Assembly (NCBI GenBank): GCA_002454845.1 | Contig: DKJQ01000133.1 | Span: 1 to 13,393 of the forward strand | Source of the DNA: Ignavibacteria bacterium UBA6688 | Lineage (GTDB): Bacteria > Bacteroidota > Ignavibacteria > UBA10030 | Direction: 5' to 3' | Length of the DNA stretch: 13,393 bases | Shown: piece after piece, positions 1-7,311 of the stretch | Numbering within the stretch: the first letter of the stretch is position 1 | Layout: every line of letters starts with the position of its first letter | Position numbers and translations under genes: made by a program | Notes under the pieces: generated by a model | The model's input: the letters and a program-made list of their open reading frames with translations, nothing else | Database searches by the model: none | Told to the model about the DNA's origin: nothing

Positions 1-3000
1 CCCAACGAGAAGGTCCCGGGCTGTTCCCCGCGCGCTTCTTCCACTGTGACAACAATCGCATCTGTCCCGCCGGCTTCTTTGTACCGCGCCACAAATTCCT
101 GCAAGTACTCATTCGCTATCCTGTTGTCTTGCACGATCAACGTGTTTTCGTTATTCGCGTTCTCAGCTGCGCTCGTCCAGTTATGCGAGCCGGTGATCAC
201 CACCTGTTGAAGATCCATCCGTTCTGCGTCGATGATCGCGTACTTATGGTGGAGGAACGGCGACGCCGGATCGAGCCGGATATCCAAGCCGGCGGAGGTC
301 AATACCCCATATTGCGATCCTGTATCGGTCCCGTTATCCAGCACTCCCCTTACTTTCACTCCGACATTCTTTCTTGCGATGAGGGCGGAGGCGATATCGG
401 ACCTGGTGAACGTCAGCATGGAAATGTTGACCGAGTGGGAGGCATTTTGTACGACATCAATAATCCTTCCCGTCGTCCGGTCCGACGGACTGAAATAGCT
501 TTCCACCTGCGTCCCGTTGATCGAAAAGAGATGGGGTGTATTATCTGTCTTGCGAAGACCAAATCGCGCATTGCCCGCGTCCGGAATCTCCCCCTCACTC
601 CCCCACATTTCAGCGAACTCGAGCGTATACGCGCCAGCAAGGGCCTGGTCTTGGATCTCCACCACATTCTGGAAATCGTCATTCGTCCCGGGGTCGGTCG
701 GGTTCCAGGATCCGGTCCAGACCCAAATCTTGTCCGGCTCTCCACCACGGTAATCAAACACAAAAAACTTGTTATGGTGGAGACCGACCCCCCCATTTGC
801 CGCGTCAAAATCGTCGGCAATCCACGGAATACCTGACGGGGTGATGACCTGGTTCATGGTGGTTCCTGTGCCGGCAAAGAGGTTGTCCTTTTCGACCATC
901 ATCCTTACCTTCACCCCTCTATTTTTTGCCCGAATCAAGGCTTCGGCAATCGACTGGCCGACCGAGCCGCTGAGGCTGTAGAGAGCAGCGTCAATCGAAT
1001 GTTGCGCTGCGTCGATCCGCCGGACTATCGCCTCCAGCAAATTCGCATTGGCATTGGCCGGAGCGAACCGTTGGACCGAAGCGTCGGCCGGCTTATTGAA
1101 ATAGACAATGATCTGGCCAGTCGAACCTTGCGAGGCGGTGCTCACGACACGGTTGCCCGCAAGGCTGGTATCACTTCCGCTGACAGAAAATGCCTGGATT
1201 TGGTAGATTGTCGCAGGAGAGAGACCCGAAAGCTCGACGGCGTGTGCCATTGACATGGCCGTGTCCCCGGCAACGCCCAACTCGTACGCCCGGGTGCGGC
1301 CATACCGGACGAAACCGGAAGCCGGACTTCCCGTCGTCCAGTTAACCCGGAGGGAATTCTGAGTGATGTTCGATTCTTTCGGCGCGACAGTGATGAGAGG
1401 TCCCTTCCCCAGCGGCCTGACGTCGTCAACGCTCCGGGGGAGAATTTGGTATGCCGAAAAAAATTGGCCCAGGACTCCCACCATGTCAAAAGCCCCGGAC
1501 GGAACAGGAACGTTCGCGAGGTTTATCCGGCCGCTGATGCGCGCCTGCACCTGCCCGCTCGCATCGCTTAGAAAATAGTTGATCCCGCTCCCCGTGGCAT
1601 CCCATGCCGTAGCAGGCTGACCGTTGATCCCCGTAACACTCGTAATGGAGTTAATCCGGACAAGCCGTGATTCATACGGTTCCGTTGTACCCTGTCCATT
1701 GATCTGCGCGGCTGTGACAAGGAGGGTATCGACGGAATTTCCAGCCGAACCCTTTTCCAGAAGGATGCATGGTGCTAATTCAAAGAGTTCGTTAAACGGT
1801 GCCACGAGTCCCAGCAGAACCACATCATCCCCTTGCTCAAGATTAGCGCTGACCGATTGATCGAACACCGCGATGCCGGCCGTTGCATCCTGAAGATAGG
1901 ATGGGCCTCCAAATTCGTTCCCCACGGTCACCACACCCCGCACGACGACCCATTTGCTTAAGAGCCGGTGGACTCCATTTCCGTCCTTTTCCTTCACCGA
2001 TGCCATCGATCGGGGTGAACCGTACACCATGGTTTTTGGCTGAACCTGGATAGGAAGAAACGAGAATCCGTCAGAACTGGAGTGAAGGTCAAAGCTCCAT
2101 TCGTCCGTGGAGTCTTCTGCTGTTACACCGGCAATCATAATCTTAACAGTATCGGGGGCTCGGACCGCCAAACCGGTGACCGTGATCGTGTCGTGAGAAA
2201 ATGAAAGGGCTGCATTGGGAGAAGAGGTTGAGAAGTTTGCGCTGATCCAATGAAATTCTGCAGGTTTGCGAAAACGAAACGCCCGAAGAGTGTCTGTACC
2301 AGGGGTGAGGACAATAGTGATTGCGGTAGGGTTATCATACTTCCATCGGGCCGGTGCCACCGTTGCCGTGCCCGGTTCAAATTGCGGTCCAGTGGGAGGC
2401 TCCTGTGGGCTTGTACTGTTTTGGGGGTTGATCGCAGATTGGGCGACAAAATCGGACGCGTTGTTATCGGTGTCCCGACCATTGCCGGACTTCGCTTCCG
2501 CCCCACCCGGTGCGAGAGAAGATGGCGTTGAATTGGCCGAGGCTTTCCGTTCGATGCTGGAGGTATTACTTGGCGCCGGCGTGGGTCCCGATCCTTCAAA
2601 CTTGTTGGCGGTTCCGTCATACCCGACAAAATCCACAACCATCGGATCAGATGGATTCGTAATGGCCGCCGTATCTGTCACTAATGCAACCTTTCCGGCT
2701 GTTGAACTGAGGGGAATTGGATTCGAAGGAGAGACATCAGGAGCCGGTAGCGAAATAGTGCCCCCCGTTCCCTTGGCCATTTGGACCAGGAAATATTTTT
2801 TTGGCTGGATCGTTCCGGAAAAAAACACTCTCTGGGAGAAAGCGGCGGTCAAGGGTGCGGTAGCGGACTGGTACTGAAGCGACCAGTCCGTCATGACCAC
2901 GGGGGAATTTGTGGGATTGTACAGCTCTACAAAGTCGTGAGTATAGGTGGCCCCAATGTTCCCTCCCCCTCCATACACTTCGCTGATGACGACGTGTGCG

Positions 3001-3068
3001 GCCTCCTGGCCATGCAGGAGAGCAGGATACAGAAACGAGAGAAACAACACGCACCATCCAAACTTCAT
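1..3068 (-). CDS. Secreted multidomain phospholipase-D-type nuclease (C-terminus beyond window)
   Basis: The frame is open for 1022 codons from an ATG at 3068 to the window edge without a stop. The start has a strong GGAGG at 3073-3077. Residues 1-20 form a signal peptide (hydrophobic core, then HG before QEAA). Residues about 26-160 look like a lamin-tail domain (ISEVYGGGG, FVELYNPT). About 365-545 look like an OB-fold of the kind seen in extracellular nucleases (WVVVRGVVTV, YLQDATAGIAVF). About 558-655 is fibronectin III. Two PLD domains follow with full HKD motifs: H765-N-K767-x4-D772 with GSWN, and H940-x-K942-x4-D947 with GSHN. PLD-type enzymes cleave phosphodiesters through a covalent phospho-His; this architecture suggests extracellular DNA hydrolysis, though phospholipase activity cannot be excluded. 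The last residues (EQPGTFSL, then a GGN Gly codon) resemble the start of a type IX secretion tail. Domain borders are read by eye. Confidence 0.88.
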   Translation of the reverse strand, partial: MKFGWCVLFLSFLYPALLHGQEAAHVVISEVYGGGGNIGATYTHDFVELYNPTNSPVVMTDWSLQYQSATAPLTAAFSQRVFFSGTIQPKKYFLVQMAKGTGGTISLPAPDVSPSNPIPLSSTAGKVALVTDTAAITNPSDPMVVDFVGYDGTANKFEGSGPTPAPSNTSSIERKASANSTPSSLAPGGAEAKSGNGRDTDNNASDFVAQSAINPQNSTSPQEPPTGPQFEPGTATVAPARWKYDNPTAITIVLTPGTDTLRAFRFRKPAEFHWISANFSTSSPNAALSFSHDTITVTGLAVRAPDTVKIMIAGVTAEDSTDEWSFDLHSSSDGFSFLPIQVQPKTMVYGSPRSMASVKEKDGNGVHRLLSKWVVVRGVVTVGNEFGGPSYLQDATAGIAVFDQSVSANLEQGDDVVLLGLVAPFNELFELAPCILLEKGSAGNSVDTLLVTAAQINGQGTTEPYESRLVRINSITSVTGINGQPATAWDATGSGINYFLSDASGQVQARISGRINLANVPVPSGAFDMVGVLGQFFSAYQILPRSVDDVRPLGKGPLITVAPKESNITQNSLRVNWTTGSPASGFVRYGRTRAYELGVAGDTAMSMAHAVELSGLSPATIYQIQAFSVSGSDTSLAGNRVVSTASQGSTGQIIVYFNKPADASVQRFAPANANANLLEAIVRRIDAAQHSIDAALYSLSGSVGQSIAEALIRAKNRGVKVRMMVEKDNLFAGTGTTMNQVITPSGIPWIADDFDAANGGVGLHHNKFFVFDYRGGEPDKIWVWTGSWNPTDPGTNDDFQNVVEIQDQALAGAYTLEFAEMWGSEGEIPDAGNARFGLRKTDNTPHLFSINGTQVESYFSPSDRTTGRIIDVVQNASHSVNISMLTFTRSDIASALIARKNVGVKVRGVLDNGTDTGSQYGVLTSAGLDIRLDPASPFLHHKYAIIDAERMDLQQVVITGSHNWTSAAENANNENTLIVQDNRIANEYLQEFVARYKEAGGTDAIVVTVEEARGEQPGTFSL

Positions 3069-3091
3069 CACCCCTCCGATAACTGCCTTGG

Positions 3092-3119
3092 AAATTACAG
3101 TTTTTTTGGAACGATGCAA
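3092..3119 (-). promoter_or_regulatory. Candidate promoter for the secreted nuclease
   Basis: Read on the minus strand, TTGCAT (3119-3114) is followed after 16 bp by TAATTT (3097-3092). That places initiation near 3085, about 17 nt before the start codon and just before the GGAGG ribosome site. The spacing fits a sigma-70-like promoter, but both hexamers are imperfect and Bacteroidota promoters can differ from this pattern. Confidence 0.3.
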
Positions 3120-3164
3120 CGAAAATCTGCAATATCAGCATTTTAACCCCGGCGACCCCTTACG

Positions 3165-3193
3165 TTGGATTTCCCAAAACCATTCGGTATATT
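3165..3193 (+). promoter_or_regulatory. Candidate promoter for the mutT-mutY-ogg operon
   Basis: TTGGAT at 3165-3170 and TATATT at 3188-3193 are 17 bp apart. TATATTTT also partly resembles the Bacteroidota -7 element TAnnTTTG. The predicted start of transcription (about 3199-3202) falls at or just before the ATG at 3203, so the mRNA would be leaderless or nearly so. This agrees with the absence of a Shine-Dalgarno sequence there. Confidence 0.4.
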
Positions 3194-3202
3194 TTTCGCA
3201 CC

Positions 3203-3592
3203 ATGACAAGAGTCTCGGTCGGTGTCATTCAGCGAAACGGAACCTTCCTCCTCTGCCAGCGCAAAGAGGGATCCCGCTACGGTTTGAAATGGGAATTTCC
3301 CGGCGGGAAACTCGAACCGGGCGAAACTCCCGTGGAAGGACTGAAGCGCGAACTCCAGGAGGAACTCTCGATCATCGTCGGAGAAGTGGAGCGGATGGAA
3401 ACCCAGACTGCTTTTTATGCAGACGGCGGGACATTCGAAGTAATCTATTGCTTTCTCTCGAATTTCGAGGGGGAACCGAAGAACAACGTCTTTGAACAAA
3501 TTCGCTGGGTGACTCTTGAGGAACTCCGTACCATGGATATCCTGGAAGGGAATAGATCGTTCGTAGCGCAGCTCTCCACCCCTCGAACATAA
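3203..3592 (+). CDS. mutT: NUDIX hydrolase, MutT-like (8-oxo-dGTP diphosphatase)
   Basis: The 129-residue protein is the usual length of a stand-alone MutT. A NUDIX box is visible at residues 35-57: G35, E41, R49-E50, E53-E54 and I57. The only departure from the consensus is Ser56 where Gly is usual. The stretch GLKWEFPGGKLEPGETP closely resembles MutT enzymes, which hydrolyse 8-oxo-dGTP to the monophosphate and keep it out of DNA. It opens a run of closely spaced genes; the next two are 8-oxoG-related glycosylases, which strongly favours the MutT role over other NUDIX substrates. The ATG at 3203 has no ribosome site and lies about 10 nt after a candidate -10 element, so translation may be leaderless. 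Substrate specificity is inferred, not shown. Confidence 0.85.
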   Translation: MTRVSVGVIQRNGTFLLCQRKEGSRYGLKWEFPGGKLEPGETPVEGLKRELQEELSIIVGEVERMETQTAFYADGGTFEVIYCFLSNFEGEPKNNVFEQIRWVTLEELRTMDILEGNRSFVAQLSTPRT

Positions 3593-3595
3593 CTC

Positions 3596-4546
3596 ATGTC
3601 GAAACCCCGGGGGAAAACCTTGCCCACAACAATACGACATCTATCGAGGCTCACCGGGGCCGTTCTCCGCTGGTATGGTCGAAATGGGCGCGATCTTCCA
3701 TGGCGGCAGGAAAAAGACCCGTATCGCATCCTTGTCTCCGAAATCATGCTCCAGCAGACTCAAGTCAACCGCGTCCTTGAATTGTATCCCCGTTTCCTCA
3801 AGCGTTTCCCGACTTTCCGCTCCCTTGCCAACGCCAGACCATCCAGTGTGATACGTGCCTGGCGGGGGATGGGGTATAACAACCGTGCACTCAGGCTTCA
3901 ACAGACTGCCCGGACCATCCTGCAAGAGCACGGAGGAGCCCTTCCGGGGAGCGTTGAAATGCTGCAGCAACTCCCCGGGATTGGACGCTACACAGCCCAC
4001 GCCCTGGCATGTTTTGTCTTTAAGAAACCCCTCCCTGTGGTCGACACGAATATCGTCCGAGTCCTTTCACGATTCATGCCCCGGGCGATCCCCCTGGATC
4101 AATCGGGAAAAGCAGACGTAAAAAAGGTCTGGGCCGTCGCGGGATCCATCCTCCCCCGGCGGCATGCCTATCGCTGGAACCAGGCGCTTATGGATTTGGG
4201 GGCGACGATCTGCACCGCTTCCAACCCCCAGTGCGGTGCATGTCCTGTTGCGACCCTTTGCCCATCTTCGTTTCGAGTAGAACGAAGGGTTCCCGGAAGA
4301 AAAAAAGTGGAACCCGGGAGAGAGGGCATACCGAATCGTCTGTACCGTGGGAAAGTCGTTGAAGTTCTCAGAAACCTCCATGGGGGGCGATTCCTTTCAT
4401 TCTCTCAACTCGCACTAAAAGTCAAGCCCAATTACACCCTCCGGGACAAGCGCTGGCTCCATGGCATCCTGAGCGGACTGGAGAGGGATGGATTGGTCGC
4501 AACAAAACATCATGGATTGACCATCCTCGTTTCATTGCCACGATGA
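3596..4546 (+). CDS. mutY: MutY/MIG-like adenine DNA glycosylase with winged-helix-like tail
   Basis: This is a cytosolic HhH-GPD base-excision enzyme of 316 residues. Visible are the MutY helix EIMLQQTQV with catalytic E49, a helix-hairpin-helix at 126-134 (LPGIGRYTA), catalytic D150 in VVDTNIVRVLSR, and a [4Fe-4S] ligand set C206-x6-C213-x2-C216-x5-C222. Position 132 is Tyr where endonuclease III has its lyase Lys, so a monofunctional glycosylase is expected. MutY removes A paired with 8-oxoG. The usual C-terminal NUDIX-like recognition domain is missing; residues about 247-316 instead look like a small winged helix (FSQLALKV, GILSGLERDGLV). YTAHALACFVF and NQALMDLGATIC also recall the archaeal T:G glycosylase MIG, so mismatch preference is open. 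It starts 3 nt after mutT and overlaps the next gene by ATGA. Confidence 0.85.
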   Translation: MSKPRGKTLPTTIRHLSRLTGAVLRWYGRNGRDLPWRQEKDPYRILVSEIMLQQTQVNRVLELYPRFLKRFPTFRSLANARPSSVIRAWRGMGYNNRALRLQQTARTILQEHGGALPGSVEMLQQLPGIGRYTAHALACFVFKKPLPVVDTNIVRVLSRFMPRAIPLDQSGKADVKKVWAVAGSILPRRHAYRWNQALMDLGATICTASNPQCGACPVATLCPSSFRVERRVPGRKKVEPGREGIPNRLYRGKVVEVLRNLHGGRFLSFSQLALKVKPNYTLRDKRWLHGILSGLERDGLVATKHHGLTILVSLPR

Positions 4547-5193
4547 AGAACGTTCATCGGGATCGGCGGGACAAAGAATGGTCCGGACTGGTAGCGCTCC
4601 ACCGGCAACGCCGGACTGCTATCAGGCAACGGCTTCGGGAGTTCACGGAAGTCCCTCCCTCGGAATATCTCTATGAACTGATGTATTGTTTGATGACCCC
4701 TCAGACGAGCGCCGAGAGCGCTGACAAGGTCGTCGGCAGGCTGAAACAGTTGCTGTTTGAAACAAGCGAGGTCGATCCTGAACCGATCCTGCGGGACAGG
4801 CGCCACTACATTCGTTTTCACAAAACGAAAACACAGCGTCTGCTGATGATGAAGGAAGAATTCCCGACGATCGCGTCTGCCCTTGCGACGATTGCATCTC
4901 CCGTCGAACTTCGGGAGTGGCTTGTCAAGCACGTAAAGGGGCTCGGCTATAAGGAAGCAACCCATTTTCTTCGCAACATCGGAAGGAATGGTGGATTGAC
5001 AATCCTCGACCGGCATATCCTCAGGAATCTTCAGCGCTACGGTGCCATCCGGACCGTTCCGAAATCGCTGACCAGGAAGCGGTATCTTTCCGTTGAGCGA
5101 CGGTTCATCGAATTCTCGGGCAGCATCGGCATTCCCGTAGATGAACTTGATTTGCTGTTTTGGAGCATGGAAACCGGTGAAATCAGGAAATAG
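4543..5193 (+). CDS. ogg: Ogg2-type 8-oxoguanine DNA N-glycosylase / AP lyase
   Basis: The 216-residue HhH-GPD protein has no iron-sulfur cysteines. It carries the Ogg2 signature GLGYKEATHFLRNIG followed by ILDRHIL. K137 is the expected Schiff-base nucleophile and D156 the catalytic acid. The protein ends in TGEIRK; in Ogg2 enzymes the C-terminal Lys is known to help recognise 8-oxoG, and a terminal Lys is kept here. The family, known from archaea and some bacteria such as Thermotoga, excises 8-oxoG opposite C and nicks the abasic site. The ATG lies inside the mutY stop (ATGA overlap) with no ribosome site of its own, implying translational coupling. I prefer Ogg2 to endonuclease III because of the C-terminus, the KEATHFLRN block and the lack of a cluster. 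Confidence 0.85.
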   Translation: MKNVHRDRRDKEWSGLVALHRQRRTAIRQRLREFTEVPPSEYLYELMYCLMTPQTSAESADKVVGRLKQLLFETSEVDPEPILRDRRHYIRFHKTKTQRLLMMKEEFPTIASALATIASPVELREWLVKHVKGLGYKEATHFLRNIGRNGGLTILDRHILRNLQRYGAIRTVPKSLTRKRYLSVERRFIEFSGSIGIPVDELDLLFWSMETGEIRK

Positions 5194-5231
5194 GTTGAAC
5201 ACCAGATCTGAAAACTAACCGACTCAGGCAC

Positions 5232-6389
5232 ATGAAATTTCTCGTTCTCGGTTCCGGTATGATGGGGAGCGCCCTTGCGCTCGACCTGGCCCGTTCCAAA
5301 AACGTTGAGAAGGTGACGCTCGCGGATGCGGACCTGCTCCGGGCGGAACAGGCAGCGCACAGGATCGGCTTGCCGACCGTGCACCCGGTAAGCCTCGACG
5401 TGACCATGATCGACAACGTTATCGATCTCATGAAACGGCACGACTGCGCACTTGGCGCGGTCTCGTTCCGGTATAATTATGTCCTCACCAAAGCGGCTCT
5501 TGAGGCAGGCATTCACTTCTGTGATTTGGGGGGGAACGACGAGGTGGTGCGCAACCAGATGAGCCTCGACGCGGAAGCCCGAAAAGCCGGCGTCCTCATA
5601 GTTCCGAATTGCGGCCTTGCTCCGGGCCTGGCAAATGTCCTCGCTGCCCGCGGCGTGGAGCTCTTCGATTCTGTCGACTCGGTGAAGATCCGCGTCGGCG
5701 GATTGCCGCAGCATCCGCGTCCTCCCTTCAACTACCAACTCGTTTTTTCCGTTGAGGGGTTGATCAACGAGTACTCAGGAATGTCAACAGTCATTCGGGA
5801 TGGGAAAGTGACCCAAGTTGAGACACTGACTGAGATTGAAACAGTGCAATTTTCGGAACCGCCCGGAACCCTGGAAGCATTCCATACCTCGGGGGGAAGC
5901 TCTCTTCTTCCAATGATGTTTGAGGGAAAAGTGCGCGAACTCGACTATAAAACGCTCCGATACCCCGGCCACTGTGAGAAGTTCAAAGCATTGCTTGATC
6001 TGGGCTTTGCGTCCAATGAACCCATCACCATAGGATCGAACCTGCTTACAGCAAAAGAGTTTTTCCTCGAATTACTCAAGAGAAAACTCGATTCCGGTGG
6101 CAGGGATATTGTAGTCTTAAGGGTCAGCCTTGTAGGGCGCCGGGGGGGGCATTCGCAGACTTTGACTTTTGAACTTATTGATTTTTATGATGAGATTAAC
6201 AATATTACATCAATGATGCGAACGACCTCATTCCCGACGTCGATCATCGCGCAGATGGTCGTTGGAGGGACGTTGGCTTCTCGAGGCGTATTGCCGCCGG
6301 AATCGTGCGTGCCACTGGATCCGCTCATAGCGGAGCTCGCGGCCCGGAGAATATATATCAAGCAAATGTGGTCAGAGCTTGTCGGATAG
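5232..6389 (+). CDS. Saccharopine dehydrogenase-family oxidoreductase (lysine 6-dehydrogenase-like)
   Basis: The 385-residue protein starts with a Rossmann dinucleotide site, G7-x-G9-x2-G12, preceded by MKFLVL; D32 and D34 in LADADLL lie at the end of the second strand. The blocks HFCDLGGNDEVV (95-106) and VPNCGLAPGLANVLA (124-138) are typical of the saccharopine dehydrogenase / lysine 6-dehydrogenase group. The C-terminal half (about 150-330) is the substrate/dimer domain. The family carries out NAD(P)-dependent chemistry on amino-acid amines such as lysine or saccharopine. No lysine-pathway gene is nearby, so the substrate is unknown. It lies 38 bp after ogg, on the same strand. A weak AGG about 6 nt before the ATG is the only ribosome-site signal. 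A poly-G run near 6143-6149 causes no frame break. Confidence 0.8.
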   Translation: MKFLVLGSGMMGSALALDLARSKNVEKVTLADADLLRAEQAAHRIGLPTVHPVSLDVTMIDNVIDLMKRHDCALGAVSFRYNYVLTKAALEAGIHFCDLGGNDEVVRNQMSLDAEARKAGVLIVPNCGLAPGLANVLAARGVELFDSVDSVKIRVGGLPQHPRPPFNYQLVFSVEGLINEYSGMSTVIRDGKVTQVETLTEIETVQFSEPPGTLEAFHTSGGSSLLPMMFEGKVRELDYKTLRYPGHCEKFKALLDLGFASNEPITIGSNLLTAKEFFLELLKRKLDSGGRDIVVLRVSLVGRRGGHSQTLTFELIDFYDEINNITSMMRTTSFPTSIIAQMVVGGTLASRGVLPPESCVPLDPLIAELAARRIYIKQMWSELVG

Positions 6390-6423
6390 CAAGCATTCCA
6401 TCAATGATTGAAGAGTCCTTCGT

Positions 6424-6810
6424 ATGGGTCAGATGCAGTTGTTACTTGTCGTCTTGGGGGTGCTGCTTGTCGGTATCGCCATCGCGGTGGGTATCACGAT
6501 GTTCCAGGGCAGTGCGATTGAATCTACCCGAAACGCCATCATCAATGACTTGGGCTATTTTGCCCAACGTGCTCGCACCTATTATAACAAGTCTGTCACG
6601 TCAGGGGGCGGTGGAGGGACTTTTGTAGGCTTGACGATTGGAGCACTTTCCAGTATGACAGAAAATCCGAACGGGATCTACTCCCTCGAGAGCTCCGATG
6701 AGGAGGAGTGTGTGATTATGGGTGTCGGGAGGATCGTCTCGGGTGATGATTCGGTGAGGGTTCGCATTCGCGTGAATGAACGCCGTAATATCATCGAGAT
6801 TATCAATTAA
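6424..6810 (+). CDS. Small pseudopilin-like membrane protein, unknown function
   Basis: The 128-residue protein has one N-terminal membrane helix (about 5-27: LLLVVLGVLLVGIAIAVGI) right after MGQMQ. An amphipathic stretch (STRNAIINDLGYFAQRARTYY) follows, then a glycine run (61-65) and a short beta-rich C-terminal domain. The lollipop shape, with a Gly just before a Gln and the hydrophobic helix, resembles type IV pilin-like or class III signal proteins. However, the Glu at +5 of true type IV pilins is absent and no prepilin peptidase or assembly gene is in view. It sits 34 bp after the oxidoreductase and 3 bp before yajQ, inside the run. The start is the ATG at 6424; GAAGAG lies about 10 nt upstream. 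No function can be assigned. Confidence 0.6.
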   Translation: MGQMQLLLVVLGVLLVGIAIAVGITMFQGSAIESTRNAIINDLGYFAQRARTYYNKSVTSGGGGGTFVGLTIGALSSMTENPNGIYSLESSDEEECVIMGVGRIVSGDDSVRVRIRVNERRNIIEIIN

Positions 6811-6813
6811 CCC

Positions 6814-7311
6814 ATGGCACAACAAAGCTCCTTCGACATCGTCTCACAAGTTGATTTACAGGAAGTCGATAACGCGTTGAACCAGGCGAGGAAAGAAATC
6901 ACACAACGGTATGATTTCAAGGACTCAAAAACCTCGATCGAGCTGAACCAGAAGGAGAAGACCGTAACATTGCTTTCGGACGACGACTTCAAGCTCAAGA
7001 GCGTCATCGACATCGTTCAGTCCAAGCTTATCAAGCGCGGCGTTCCGCTGAAGGCACTCCGCTATGGAAAAATCGAGCCCGCAGCAAACAGTGCGGTGCG
7101 GCAGGTCATCACGTTACAGGTTGGTATCGACAAAGAGGATGCGAAAGTCGTGGTCAGGATGATCAAGGATACCAAGCGTAAGGTGCAGGCACAGATCATG
7201 GAGGATCAGATCCGGGTCAGCGGCAAGGACAAGGACGACCTTCAGGAGATTATCAAGTTGTTACGTGAATCCGATTTGTCATTCGCCATGCAATTCGTGA
7301 ACTACCGGTAG
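6814..7311 (+). CDS. yajQ: YajQ family nucleotide-binding protein
   Basis: The 165-residue protein matches the full YajQ family from end to end: SFDIVSQVDLQEVDNALNQA at the start, QRYDFKDSKTSIE at about 31-43, IVQSKLIKRGVP, and the closing block LRESDLSFAMQFVNYR. YajQ proteins are small cytosolic two-domain RNP-like folds that bind nucleotides; homologues in Xanthomonas and Pseudomonas bind cyclic di-GMP, and others bind tRNA or GTP. Which applies here cannot be told. The gene lies 3 bp after the pilin-like gene, and its stop codon directly abuts the amidase ATG (TAGATG), so coupling with both neighbours is likely. Confidence 0.93.
   Translation: MAQQSSFDIVSQVDLQEVDNALNQARKEITQRYDFKDSKTSIELNQKEKTVTLLSDDDFKLKSVIDIVQSKLIKRGVPLKALRYGKIEPAANSAVRQVITLQVGIDKEDAKVVVRMIKDTKRKVQAQIMEDQIRVSGKDKDDLQEIIKLLRESDLSFAMQFVNYR

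Noticed and set aside
129..836. Plus-strand open frame of 235 codons opposite the secreted nuclease
   Set aside because: The minus strand holds both HKD motifs in an uninterrupted 1022-codon frame; the plus-strand product is low in recognisable features and rich in Arg, as shadows often are.
2135..3141. Two shorter minus-strand frames in the nuclease region suggesting a broken gene
   Set aside because: They are in a different frame from the real gene, which reads through the whole region from the ATG at 3068 with no stop.
4510..5202. Minus-strand open frame opposite the Ogg2 gene (230 codons)
   Set aside because: The plus strand encodes a complete Ogg2 with catalytic Lys137 and Asp156; the antisense frame has no motif and no ribosome site.
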